Origin: Inia geoffrensis
Taxonomy: Eukaryota > Chordata > Mammalia > Artiodactyla > Iniidae
Direction: 5' to 3'
Length of the DNA: 64,000 bases
Assembly: GCA_036417435.1 (NCBI GenBank)
Contig: CM070907.1
Span: forward strand, 61,302,001 to 61,366,000
In this document: positions 49,546 through 60,065 of the stretch, piece by piece
Position numbering within the stretch: the stretch's first letter is position 1
How the letters are laid out: every line of letters starts with the position of its first letter
The notes under the pieces: generated by a model
Seen by the model: the letters and a program-made list of their open reading frames with translations, nothing else
What the model was told of the DNA's origin: nothing
The model's database searches: none
Program-made: the position numbers and the translations under genes

Positions 49546-49552
49546 CACTGAC
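49546..49552 (-). other. DLG2: 5' splice site of the DLG2 exon
   Basis: On the minus strand the exon ends ...CCTGAAG followed by GTCAGTG, a good GT donor, leaving phase 1. Unspliced read-through would add only Gly-Gln and then TGA. Confidence 0.85.
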
Positions 49553-49655
49553 CTTCAGGTTGGTATTGTGCTATAATCGTCACCGTCTGTCCAGCCCCCT
49601 TTAGTGCTGCAGCAGCCTGTTCATGGGATGCTCCACGAAGGTCAATGCCATTCAC
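49553..49655 (-). CDS. DLG2: DLG2 internal coding exon (second half of PDZ3)
   Basis: Minus-strand exon of 103 bases: 34 complete codons plus one base. It reads V-N-G-I-D-L-R-G, then [12 protein letters not shown], then [14 protein letters not shown]. This is the end of a class I PDZ domain: the strand before helix alpha-B, helix alpha-B with its specificity His (SHEQAA), and the last strand (TVTIIAQY). DLG proteins are membrane-associated guanylate kinases that scaffold NMDA receptors and potassium channels at the postsynaptic density; PDZ3 binds C-terminal peptides. Paralogue choice rests on recalled family sequence: the [19 protein letters not shown] and QYQPE forms fit DLG2, while DLG1, DLG3 and DLG4 differ at several positions. 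The 3' end splits a codon (G of GAA-G|..), as expected if the next exon begins the Asp of PEDY. There is no stop, frameshift or decay. Neighbouring exons lie outside the window. Confidence 0.88.
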
Positions 49656-49670
49656 CTGAAAGAGAGGAAG
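49656..49670 (-). other. DLG2: 3' splice site and polypyrimidine tract of the DLG2 exon
   Basis: Read on the minus strand this is CTTCCTCTCTTTCAG, a strong pyrimidine tract ending in AG directly before the GTG valine codon. It fixes the exon start in phase 0. Confidence 0.88.
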
Positions 49671-50930
49671 CCGGAGAATTCTGGTACCTCATAAGGCATA
49701 TTATTCTGATAGACAGAGGGAAAAAGTTTCCCAAAACTGAGAGGCTAAGATTATGTTACCTGCCTCAAAACCCTTCATGTCCTACCCAGGCATTTGAGTG
49801 TTAACCTATCAAATTTCATGCTCTTGATAACTTTAGTTAGCAGAAACAGGAAATTTCACCTCGGACGTTTGTGCCATGGTCTGAATGGGTTGAAAGTTTT
49901 GTCTACCCATGTCCAGTAAGATTTTAGTGTGTGCATTTAATATGCTTCTATGAGTTTCCTAGATTTCTGGGTTAGATAGGAGCCTTCAAAATTAGAAGGA
50001 AAACAGGATAATAAAGAAAGACACATGTAATGTATGTAGACAAGTATGTGCTGACATAATAATATATTCATATGAGATTCTGGGGAGACTGTATGGAATG
50101 GGGCTAGCTGCCCGCCAAATCCCTCTCTTTGGTCATATGCCTGGTCCTGTCATCCTGAGCTTGGTTAGACAGCCCTGAGCCTTGTTACCAAAATTAATTT
50201 GACTGCCTCATTTCTTATGTACAATTCCAGAATGAATTGTGACAAAATGAAATAGAGAATGCCAGGAGTTTATGTTGCTCTTGCTAACTCCCATTTTGGG
50301 GCCCTTGCCAAAAGAGAAACAGAGCATCTAAAAAATAAGCACAAAACTCTGCCGAGAGGGAAAAATCACCCTGAAGTCAAATTTAATGAGACGCAGAAGC
50401 TAAAATCTTTCTCAAATCAATTCAGTCTAAGCCAACACAATGTAATTACTAAGTGCTTTCCAATGACAGGGCTCTGTGTGTGCCCAGGAGAGGGATGGTG
50501 GATGGGGAACAAAGGTGAACAAGACAAGCCTCTAAGAAGCTTTTCAGTTTCAACTGAACACACAGAGTCCAGTTTTCCAAACGACACAGCTGATATCTGA
50601 ATTCTGTTTCCTTTTACTTCCAGGGACGATGGCTATGGAACATGAAAAAGAATAAAAGAACTGATCAGCTTATCTACACATAAAATATAGAATCTTAATT
50701 CACTTCTCATCAGTCTTCCTTGACAACGATATTGAGTGGTGGGTGGGGGTTGCCACTGAGTTTTCCCTGTCAGGCCTGGAACATCTGTAACCTTTAATCC
50801 CACAAGCTGGTCCTCTCATAATAACTTTGTTAAAGTCTCCTTATTCACTTTAACTAATTTCATGGCTTTCTATTCTGGTGAAAGCATTGATTGGCTTTCT
50901 ATGTTTACTGAGAGCTTTGATTACACGGTA
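49671..50930. other. Intronic sequence upstream of the DLG2 exon, no feature seen
   Basis: No known repeat recognised. A 113-codon plus-strand open frame at 50259-50600 has no recognisable domain. Confidence 0.4.
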
Positions 50931-50934
50931 ACAC

Positions 50935-51085
50935 TGGGAAGTCCAATAAGTGAACCTGGGTCTGGCTGGGCCACTCCTTACTAGCTGAGTGACGGTCATA
51001 TCACCTCTCTGAGCCTCAATTCTCTCCTGCCTCAGGGAGAAGGGACTGTTAGGCTCTTTGAGTCTAAAACCTCTTTGAACTATAA
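50935..51085 (+). mobile_element. MIR SINE, partial
   Basis: 'ccttactagctgagtgacgg', 'cacctctctgagcctcaattc'. Confidence 0.7.
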
Positions 51086-51724
51086 AATCTCAGATTTAAT
51101 CCTTATTAAATGACAGTCATTTCAGAGACTGTCTAGGTGTCCATGAGTCAGAAGTATGACTCAGAGAGCCAGAAGGGACAGGAAAAGTAATTTGATCTAG
51201 GCTCCTGCCTACAGGAAGCTGAATGCACAAACGTCATGGGCCGAATGACCTCTTCTTTTGTCAAACAATTAGACAACTTTTTATTAAAAAATAATATGTG
51301 ATCATGGTAATGAATTCTTATGTTTCAGAAAGGTGTAAAAAGAAAAAGTCCCCTCACCATCTTCACTCCCAGAAGTAACCACCATTAGCAGTTTCTAGTG
51401 TATGCTTTTTAGAAATCTGCTATATGCAGGTGCAAGCAGCTCGCTTTATCACGATTTGTTTCTTTCTATTTTATATTTTAATATATTATTGACTTTTTCT
51501 TTAAACAGATAAGATCATATCATATATATCGTTGTATAACTTGTTTTTGTTTAGCTTTTCATTTAACAATCTATTGTGGTGATCATCCAACTCAGCTCAT
51601 ATCATTCAAACGTTCAACAGGAGCCTAGTATCCCATGGTATGGATGTACCAGTATTTTTTCTGTAGGATCTCTTCTGATGAGGTCGAGGCTGTGTCTAGC
51701 TTCTTACTATTAAAAATACTTATG

Positions 51725-52039
51725 GGGACTTCCCTGGTGGCGCAGTGGTTAAGAATCCACCTGCCAATGCAGGGGACACGGGTTCGAGCCCTGGTCCAGG
51801 AAGATCCCACATACCACGGAGCAACTAAGCCCGTGTGCCACAACTACTGAGGCTGCATACTGCAACTACTGAAGCCCGCGTGCCTAGAGCCCGTGTTCCG
51901 CAAGAGAAGCCACCACGATGAGAAGCCCGCGCACCCCAACAAAGAGTAAACCCCCGCTCGCCACAACTAGAGAAAGCCCGTGCACAGCAACAAAGACCCA
52001 ACGCAGCCAAAAATAAATAAATTTATTTAAAAAAAAATT
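51725..52039 (+). mobile_element. CHR-type SINE, long subtype
   Basis: GGGGACTTCCCTGGTGGCGC head with intact A box and perfect B box (GGTTCGAGCCC). Tail CCAAAAATAAATAAATTTATTT. Short target duplication cttatg at 51719-51724 and 52040-52045. Confidence 0.94.
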
Positions 52040-52118
52040 CTTATGAAGGTGTTTCTGAAGGATAAATTCCCTGGAAATACACTTCTTAAGTTAAGAAGTA
52101 TATGCATTATGTTTCTTT

Positions 52119-52314
52119 CTTTTTTTTTTTTTTTTGTGGTACGCAGGTCTCTCACTGTTGTGGCCTCTCTTGTTGCGGAGTACAGGCTCAGCGGCCATGG
52201 CTCACGGGCCTAGCTGCTCCGCGGCATGTGGGATCTTCCCAGACCGGGGCATGAACCCGTGTCCCCCTGCATCGGCAGGCAGACTCTCAACCACTGTGCC
52301 ACCAGGGATGCCCC
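52119..52314 (-). mobile_element. CHR-type SINE, short subtype, internal deletion
   Basis: Antisense. Sixteen-base target duplication with one mismatch (tgcattRtgtttcttt) at 52103-52118 and 52315-52330. About 15 bases of the usual body are missing after 'gttgcggagtacaggctcag'. Confidence 0.95.
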
Positions 52315-52460
52315 TGCATTGTGTTTCTTTTAGTTTGCTATTGTACATTTAAAAAATATTTATTTCCTGAACAAACAGAAACTAATAATGAAGAGAACAA
52401 AAACAGGCCATAATCTCATTGCCCAGATAATGTATTGATATAAAAAATATAATTAATATA

Positions 52461-52776
52461 CAGTCAGCCCTTTATATCTGTAGGTTTTGCATTGGCAAAT
52501 TCAGCCAACCTCGGATTGAAAATATTCAAAAAAATTTCCAGGAAGTTCCAAAAAGCACAACTTGAATTTGCTACATACCTGGCAACTATTTACATAGCAT
52601 TTACAATGTATTAATATTATAAGTAATCTAGAGATGATTTAAAGTATATGGAAGGATATGAATAGATTATTTGCAAATACTATACCATTTTATATAAGGG
52701 ACATGAGTATCTGTGGAGTTTGATATCTGTGGGGTGTGTGTGTGGGTTGTCCCTGGGGACAACTGAGGGACAACTG
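52461..52776 (-). mobile_element. MER2-like non-autonomous Tigger element
   Basis: Left terminus CAGTCAGCCCTTTATATCTG, core 'tagagatgatttaaagtata' and 'ccattttatataagggacatgag', right terminus ..GGGACAACTG. TA precedes the left end. Near the right end 'gggacaactga' occurs twice. Confidence 0.85.
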
Positions 52777-52829
52777 AATGTACATAATACCATATGTGAA
52801 AATTAAAGCCATACAAAAAGGTATAAAAA

Positions 52830-53900
52830 TAAAAGGCTTCCCCTACTTCTAATTATTCTCTCCAGAGGTAACCATGTTAATGGCTTCTTGTATATACCAC
52901 CAATTATTTCTGTTATGAATATAAGCAGGTTTATAAAATTATAAATAATTTAAAAATTTTACACAAAAAGATAATGTTTTAAATATTGCTTTATACTTTG
53001 ATTTTCTTCCATTTACTAACACATCTTAGAGAGCATTCTTTTTTATTGAAGTATAGTTGATTTACAATATTATATTAGTTTCAGTGTACTGCACAGAGAT
53101 TCAATATTTTCACAGATTATACTCCATTTAAAGTTATTACACAATAATGGCTATATTTGCCTGTGCTGTACAATATATCCTTGCTGCTTATCTATTTTAT
53201 ACATAGTAGTTTCTTTCTCTTAATCCCGAGAGTATTCTTCATTCACATATTCTTATACATTATCTTATTCTTTTCAATAGCCATGGAGGGTTCTATTAGT
53301 CAATGTAAAGCTATTTTACCAGGGCACAGTTGATGTGTGCTTAGCTTATTTTAGTATTTTGCTATTACAAACAATTTTATAATAAATATCATCTAACAGT
53401 AAGTTGTTGGATAAAGGGTATGAGTGTTAAATTTTGGTAGCTATTGCCAAGTTGCTTCCAAAAATGTAGCATTAATTTATACTCCCACAAATAATATGAT
53501 TGGCTACTTCCTCACACTCTCGTAAAAATTGCTCATACTCTAATATTTGACCTTGGCCATTCTAATAGGTAGACAATTATATTTTTAAATTTTGCATTTC
53601 TTCAATTATGAGGTTAAACAGCTTTTTATATGTGTGTTGGATATTTAAATTTGTTTTTATATAAAACGCCTGTTCACTTATTTTGCCTTTTTTTTTTTTT
53701 TGGTTTGGGTAGTTTGCTCTTTTAAAAATTTATCTGCATATTAAGAATATTGGTTCTTCATCTCAGATAACTATTGCAAATATTCTTCCTAGTTTGGTAT
53801 TTGTATTTTTTATTATTGTATTTTAAGTATTTAAACTTTTCCCTTGTATGTTATTTCTTGCCATACAGCAGTTTAAAATGTTTTATATAGTCACATTTTT
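52830..53900 (-). mobile_element. Old L1 fragment, antisense, hosting a younger L1 piece
   Basis: 52830-53039 and 53227-53900 are antisense ORF2/3' sequence of an old L1: 'cagaggtaaccatgttaatgg', 'attgccaagttgcttccaaa', 'aatttatactcccaca'. Split by the fragment at 53040-53226. Confidence 0.65.
53040..53226 (-). mobile_element. L1 3'UTR fragment, antisense
   Basis: 'ttttattgaagtatagttgatttacaatat', '..cctgtgctgtacaatatatcc', the older cetartiodactyl L1 3'UTR. Flanks gagagcattctt and gagagtattctt suggest its target duplication. Confidence 0.8.
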
Positions 53901-54169
53901 TTTTTCTTTTTAGCTTTTGAGTTTTGTATTATATATTCCCTTCTCTGATACATACTAAAGAAATTACCCATGCTTTCTTCTAGTACAACCCTGGTTTAAT
54001 TTTTAGCCATTTAATCTTTGTTGTACTGGAATATATTTTGGTGTTTGATGTGAGAACCAAGTGAACACACCCTTTCTTGGGCCTTTCCTTTATAGCGTCA
54101 GACTTCTACGTCTTTCAATATTTTAACCATCCTCTGAATTTTTCTCAGTTAGTACACTAAGGGGCTGTG

Positions 54170-54420
54170 AAAAAGTGGGAAGGAACAAAAGATTTGGAGT
54201 CAGAGAGAACTAGATTTGAACTCTGAGTCCACCAGTTATACCTAAGTAACTTGGGAAAGTCATTTAACTTCTTCAAACCTCAGCTTCCTTACCTGTAAAA
54301 TAAGGGTATAATATCTACCTGCCTATCAGGGCTGTTGCATGAAATAGATGAGACAATAACTGTAAAGCCCTTAACAAGGAGCCTGACGCAAACAGGCATT
54401 CAGGAAATGATATCTATTAT
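54170..54420 (+). mobile_element. MIR SINE
   Basis: Sense MIR: 'tttggagtcagagagaactag', 'taacttgggaaagtcattta', '..cttccttacctgtaaaataagg', 'aggcattcaggaaatg'. Confidence 0.85.
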
Positions 54421-54424
54421 GCTG

Positions 54425-55150
54425 TGAGTATTTCTTCAAAGAGCTGGGATTATAATTGATGAAATAAAATCTAATGGAAATTAACGAATACCGAATATAA
54501 TGTATGGGTTACTTCATGGTTTTCTTTTCTTCCTTCATTTTTTTTTTTTTCTTTTTTAGGAACAATTTCAGCACTGGAAGAGCTGTTCATCCAGTGCCTA
54601 CACATTAGAAATGGTTTCCATAGGGGAATGGACCTGCCCAAAGTAATATCAGAGTTAGCACAGGGTTAGCACCAGCCCAGGGTTTTTTTGCCCAGCCCAG
54701 GCTTCTTTCCACTGTAGCAGATGTGCCCTATTATGTGTGTTTGTTTTCCACTGGGCCAGTATTAATCAAATCTTGCCCATCTTGGACCTAGTTCTACATG
54801 GGTCTCCACATTTGATGCTGCTGTTATCCTGAACAATACTACATTGTCCGTGGCCCTGTTGATTTTCCTCCAGGTTTTAGCAAACATTCTTTTCTCCAGT
54901 CTTTCAAACTTTTCAAGTTCACTTTGATTCTTATTTCTATCTCTGAGGTTTGAGTTTTTATCAGTAATCTTTGCTCAAATAACATTTCAGAGGCATTCAA
55001 AAAGTTTACATTATTAATATGACATTTTAAAATACCAAGTATGACACAGCCTCACATATTTATTATTTCTATTTTTCAACTTCAGCTTTAATTTTCTCTT
55101 CTTAAAGCATGGACTGGGAGATTGGACGCCATTCGTTACTGTTGAGATTA
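54425..55150. other. Intronic sequence, no feature seen
   Basis: T-run at about 54539-54552; otherwise nothing recognised. Confidence 0.4.
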
Positions 55151-55154
55151 ACAA

Positions 55155-55745
55155 TGATAATCATTGATAACAGCATGAGGCATGCTCATATATATAGGGG
55201 ATTTTTATACATTATCTTGTTTAATTCTCAGGAGGCTGGGATTATTTCTCTCACTTTACAAATAAGAAAACAGAGCTCAGGACTTCCCTGGTGGCACAGG
55301 AATCTGCCTGCCAATGCAGGGGACACGGGTTCTAACCCTGGGCTGGGAAGATCCCACATGCCACGGAGCAATTAAGCCTGTGTGCCACAACTAGTGAGCC
55401 TGCGCTCTAGAGCCTGCGAGCCACAACTACTGAGCCCATGAGCCACAACTACTGAAGCCCGCCCGCCTAGAGCCCGTGCTCCGCAACAAGAAGCCACCGC
55501 AATGAGAAGCCCATGCACTGCAATGAAGAGTAGCCTCTGCTCGCCGCAACTAGAGAGAGCCCGCATGCAGCAACATAGACCCAACGCAGCCAAAAATAAG
55601 TAATAAAAAAGAAAGGTATCATTATTTAAAAAAAAAAGAAAACAGAGCTCAGAGAGAATCACTAACTTGTTCAAAGTTAAGTAGTTGGAAGAGGTTAAGG
55701 ATTTGAAACAGTCTATCTAAAACGCTTGAGCTCTTAACTACCAAT
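55155..55745 (-). mobile_element. MIR SINE interrupted by a SINE
   Basis: Antisense MIR halves ('cattatcttgtttaattctcag', 'ctcactttacaaataagaaaac' and 'gagagaatcactaacttgttc') flank the SINE at 55281-55635. Confidence 0.75.
55281..55635 (+). mobile_element. CHR-type SINE, long subtype, A-box deletion and odd 3' extension
   Basis: Perfect 17-base target duplication (aagaaaacagagctcag) at 55264-55280 and 55636-55652. The head reads CTGGTGGCACAGGAATCTGCC, missing about 8 bases (gtggttaa) of the A-box region. After the usual CCAAAAATAAG tail it carries 'taataaaaaagaaaggtatcattattt' before the final A-run. Confidence 0.94.
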
Positions 55746-55749
55746 TCCC

Positions 55750-56375
55750 ACTGTTCTCCCTTTAATAACCTACCCAGTTCTGAGGAGAAACTCGACTTTC
55801 AAGCTCCCTGAGACTGCAGCACAGAATTGGGTGTGGCTGGTGCACTCTACCATAGCCCAAACAACCTGGTTTAGACATTATGGCCCAGCCTATGGTGATC
55901 AGATGGTATAGGGCTGAAGCGAAAGGCTTTGAGTAGGCTAGAAAATTCCATCTATTGCTATCTCCTTATATATACAACTGTCATTAGATCATAGAAAAAA
56001 TTAAATTCTATTTGTTATAACATCCTTTTCACAACCATGTTGCTGATAGATAGAAATTTAGCACTTCTAGTTGATTCAATCAGTTGTAGGGTTTTTTCAG
56101 ATGCTAATGTGAAGGTGAATGGTGGACCATGTCCAGAGTCAACACTTTTTCTTTTTGTTTTTAAAAGATGAGAACTATTTGCTATTTCAGCCACTAGGGC
56201 CCCTGGCCTGGGGCTCCAGGGAGTCCCTGAATAAATGATTCAATGTTCTCCAGAAATATTTGACTATTTCTTAGTATTATAGAAAGGATGATATCAGAAT
56301 CAGAATTTTGGAAATGGAGAGAGCCTTTGTGACCCTCTTCAACTCCCGATGTATGATGTATACCTTTAAGCTGAT
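55750..56375. other. Intronic sequence, no feature seen
   Basis: No exon or repeat recognised. Confidence 0.4.
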
Positions 56376-56379
56376 TCAA

Positions 56380-56545
56380 CCACATTGTTCTCCCACCACG
56401 TTGACCTTTTTCATTTCTCTGATTCAGGCATTTCTGCATCTCTGCACATGCTATTTTCCCTACTTAGAACATAATTTTTCATCTCTTCCTCACCTGGAAA
56501 ACTTCTAGTCCTCAAAGATTCAGTCTGTAGAGCTTTTGATTTCTC
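56380..56545 (+). mobile_element. L2 LINE, left part (split by L1)
   Basis: Sense L2: 'tctgcacatgctattttccctac', 'ctcacctggaaaacttctag', 'ctcaaagattcagtctgtag'. The right part resumes at about 58895. Confidence 0.65.
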
Positions 56546-56567
56546 CATCAAATCTGAATAGAGCCTT

Positions 56568-58890
56568 GCTGGGTATTCTTGGTTGCAGGTTTTTCCCTTT
56601 CCTCACTTTAAATATATCCTGCCACTCCCTTCTGACCTGCAGAGTTTGCTGAAAAATCAGCTGATAACCTTATGGGGATTCCCTTGTATGTTCTTTGTTG
56701 CTTTTCCCTTGTTGCTTTTAGTAGTCTCTTTTTTATCTTTAATATTTGTCATTTTGATTACAGTGTGTCTTGGTGTGTTCATCTGTGGATTAATCCTGTA
56801 TGGGACATTCTGTGCTTCCTGGACTTGGGTGACTGTTTCCTTTCCCAGGTTAGGGAGGTTTTCAGCTGTTATCTCTTCAGATATTTTCTCAGGCACTTTC
56901 TCTGTTTCTTCTTTCGGAACCCATATAATGTGAATATTAGTGTACGTAATGTTGTCCCAGAGGTCTCTTCAACTGTCTTCACTTCTTTTCATTCCTTTTT
57001 CTTTCTTTCTTTCTTTTTTCTGTTCAGTGGCCATGATTTCGACTACTTTGTCTTCCGGCTCACTGATCCATTCTTCTGAATCATTTAGTCTACTATTGAT
57101 TCCTTCTAGTATATTTTTCATTTCAGTTATTGTATTCTTCATCTCTCTTTGGTTGTCCTCTATATTTTCTAACTCTGTTAAAAACTAACTTCTTGCTCTG
57201 TGCATCCATTTTCCTCCCGAGTTCTTTGATCATCTTGATTGCCTATCTCCACTTCACTTAGTTCTTCTGGGGTTTTATCTTGTCCTTTCGTCTGGAATAG
57301 TCCTCTGTTACGTCATTTTATCTAAGTTGCTGTTGGTATTTTTATGTCTGTGGTAGGTTGGAGAAGTAGCCCTCTGTAGGAGGCACCCTATGCATCCTAG
57401 CAGTGCACTCCCCTCTTGTCACCCAAGCTGTATACTCTAGCCCTAAGAAGGCTGCATGGGTCCTTCTGTTGCAAGCAGGCTATGTGGGTGGTCCGGTAGG
57501 CCTGGTTGGCTGCCAGGACCTGCCTTGTATGGATGCTGCTGGCTGCTATTTAGTGGGGCCTGGTCACAAGGTGGCTGGTTGCAGAAACTTAGGGGGCCTT
57601 GGGGCTAGTGCTGCCTCACTGGTGGTGGAGTCAGGGTCCTAAAGACTCTGGGACTGTTGCCCACCCACTAGTGAAGCCAGATCCTGGGGTTAATGCTGGA
57701 CTGCTGGCAGGCAGAGCTGGTTCCTGGAGTCTGGCTGCAGGGCCCAGGATCCCCAAACTCGTTTAAGATCATTGGTTGAGGGGGGCTGGTTCCTGACACA
57801 GTTGGGTATGGGGTCCAGGTGTCTGGAAGGTTGTGTAGGCCTGCTAGTGGTCAGAGCCAGGGCCCAGGTGGTCCCAGGGTAGGGTCTGGCCTGCTTTGGG
57901 GGAGCATAGTTTTCTTGCTTCTGGTGTCTGCCCACCCGGTGGGTCTAGAGGCTTGTGCAGGCTTCCTGGTAGGAGGGGCCGGTGCCTCTCCACTGGTGGT
58001 TGGAACTGGATCTTGACTCTCTGGTGGGCTGGGCTGTGTCTAGAGGCATGTCCAGAGGCAACTGTGTACTCTTTGAGTCTTTACGCAGCCTGTCTGCTGA
58101 CGGGTGGGGCTGTGTCCCCGCTCTGATAAGTTGTTTGGCCTGAGGCAGTCCGAGCACCGACACCTGCAGGCTGTTGGGCGGGGCCAGATCTTGGGCTAAC
58201 GAGATAGTGGGCGGGTCCCACCTGGCGCCGCCAGCACGGCTGACGCTGCGGGAGAATGCGTTCCCAGATATGGCTGCCCGGGGGTCCAGCAGACGCCCTT
58301 CTGATTCTCTGGGAGACTCTCCAACACCAGCAGGTAGGTGTGGCCCAAGTTCCTATCAGATGACTGCTTTTGCCCTTGTTCCTGGAGCGTGGGAGATTTT
58401 GTGTGCGCCCTTTGAGAGTGAAGTCTCTATTTCCCCCAGACTTGTGGGGCTCCTGCAATTAAGCCCAGCTCGTCTTCAAAACCAAATGCTCTGGGAGCTC
58501 ACCCTCCTGGTGCCAGACCCCGGGGCTGGGGAGCCTGACGGGTGGGGGTGGGGGGTGCTCAGAACTCTCACTCCTGTGAAAGAACAACTGCAATATAATT
58601 ATTCTCCAGCTTTTGGGTTGCCTACCCCGGGGGGGTACGGGATTTGACTGTATCACCAGTGTCGTTCCCCCACCCCCACCCCGGCTCCTACCCGTCTCGT
58701 TGTGGTTTCTTCGTATCTGTAGTTGTAGAAGGTCTTTTCTGGTAGGTTTCAGTCTTTTTCACTGAGGGTTGTTCTGCAGATAGCTGTGACTTTGGTGTGC
58801 TCGTGAAAGGAGGTGAGCTTGGGGGCTTTTCTACTCGGTCCCCTTGGCCGCTCTCCTCTAGAGGTTGCGGCTGAATGGACTTGTGGAATG
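56568..58890 (-). mobile_element. 5' part of an L1: 5'UTR and most of ORF1, antisense
   Basis: From the right end, 'ggccgctctcc' at about 58846, then the 5' leader ('cttcgtatctgtagttgtagaag' in plus orientation) and about 1.3 kb of GC-rich, CpG-containing 5'UTR. ORF1 begins at ATG 57316 but has TAA as its third codon. An open stretch at 56896-56657 matches the L1 ORF1p RNA-binding and C-terminal region (ITAENLPNLGKETVTQVQEA, then RHTVIKM). The match stops near 56568, about 40 codons before the usual ORF1 end. There is no ORF2, 3'UTR or poly(A) on the left. Confidence 0.78.
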
Positions 58891-58892
58891 TG

Positions 58893-59030
58893 CTGACTTG
58901 TGAGCTCCTAAAGATAGGAGCTTGTTTTACTGGAGCTTGAGTCTCTAGCATAGTGCCTGGTAGATTGTAGGTGTGTAATAACTGAAGAAGGGAGTGACCG
59001 AATAAGTAAGTGAGTGAGTGAATAATCTCA
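58893..59030 (+). mobile_element. L2 LINE, right part (3' end)
   Basis: 'ttgtgagctcctaaagatagg', 'tctctagcatagtgcctggtag', '..aggtgtgtaataactgaag' form the sense L2 terminus, continuing the fragment at 56380-56545. Confidence 0.7.
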
Positions 59031-59079
59031 CTACATTATCCCAGGCAAATGGTCATCCAAGCTGATTTGACACTGGCTT

Positions 59080-59350
59080 CACCTGATGAAGAACTCACTG
59101 TGTTTCAGGAAAATCCACTTGGGGTCAGCTCTAGTGATCAGAAAAAAGAGTTCTTTGTGTAGAATCTAAATAGTCTTCCTGGTACTTTCCACTTCCTGGT
59201 TCTAGTTCTGCCCTCTGAGGGCTGACAGAATATTTTTTCTTTTCTAGGACTGCTTCTTTTCTATGGTCCTCTATCTAACATTTGAAGATGGTTTTCCCTT
59301 TTCTAGGTTAAACGACCTCATTCCCTTCCCTTCCCTATCATTCTCACCAA
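59080..59350 (+). mobile_element. L3/CR1 LINE remnant
   Basis: 'cttcctggttctagttctgccctctgaggg' and 'taacatttgaagatggttttccc..taggttaaacgacc' match the old mammalian L3/CR1 3' region. Confidence 0.5.
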
Positions 59351-59690
59351 GTGACAATTTGTTTCTACTTGCATACCTCCAGTGACAGGGAACTCTCTCT
59401 TTTTCTAGTCTGTCTGTTTCATTTTGGGATGGCTCTTATGAGTGTTATTTCTAGCATCTTGTTATTCTTTAATGCCTCATCAGAGACTCAGCTGAGTGCA
59501 TGTGAGGTCAGTTATGGCAAAATGGAAGCTCTCTTACGCAATTATTCTTTAATGTGCACCTGGTGTAGTGTCTAGAGCTAAATGCAGTGCTGACAAAAAA
59601 AATCCATTTCTTTAAAATATCCATTTTTGTCATTTCCTTTTCCAACTTAAGGGAAGGAGTGAACTAGAGTGACACATAGGCATTGTCAAA
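59351..59690. other. Intronic sequence, no feature seen
   Basis: No exon or repeat recognised. Confidence 0.35.
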
Positions 59691-59694
59691 CAGT

Positions 59695-60010
59695 TTACCA
59701 TTCAGTGGAGGACAGTGACAGATAAACACACGATTAAGCACCTAGTGCTTAAGTGCTATGACAGGATAAGGTCAGAGTGCTCTGAGACCCAAAGGAAGGG
59801 CCCCTACTAGGTATGAGGAGGTATCAGAAGGTTTTCTGGAGGAAGTGACATCAGAAATGACATCCGAATGAGTCATCCAGGTGAGGGTGGGTGCGGGGTG
59901 TCCACGCAGGGCTGTGGAAAGAGGGGTGGGCAAGAGGAGTAGCAAGAGTATTCCAGGCAGAGAGGGAGGCAGATATGAAGGTCTGGAGGTGAGAGGGGGT
60001 CTGGCATGCG
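59695..60010 (-). mobile_element. L2 LINE fragment, antisense
   Basis: 'gcttaagtgctatgacaggat', 'ggttttctggaggaagtgac', 'gtattccaggcagagaggga'. Confidence 0.7.
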
Positions 60011-60065
60011 TGAAGAAAAGAAAAGTAGTTGTTACTAAAGGGCAGAGAGGGGAGGCAGGAGAAAT

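Larger units (their letters stand above)
1..49552 (-). other. DLG2: DLG2 intron downstream of the PDZ3 exon (partial)
   Basis: Inferred from the exon at 49553-49655 and its strand. I looked for the following DLG2 exon (start of the PDZ3-SH3 linker, then SH3) and did not see it. All coding-like stretches here are repeats or a retrocopy. The intron therefore probably continues beyond position 1. Confidence 0.7.
51275..52420 (-). mobile_element. Old L1 fragment, antisense, split by two SINEs
   Basis: 'cccagaagtaaccaccattagcag', 'tagtatcccatggtatggatg' and 'tgaaggataaattccctgg' are antisense old-L1 3' coding and UTR sequence. Interrupted by SINEs at 51725-52039 and 52119-52314. Confidence 0.6.

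Noticed and set aside
50259..50600. 113-codon plus-strand ORF near the DLG2 exon
   Set aside because: Wrong strand for DLG2, no known motif, no splice sites flanking it.
57403..58647. Cluster of overlapping GC-rich ORFs suggesting a gene or CpG island promoter
   Set aside because: Explained by the L1 5'UTR, which is GC-rich and stop-poor; ORF1 remnants adjoin it in the right order.
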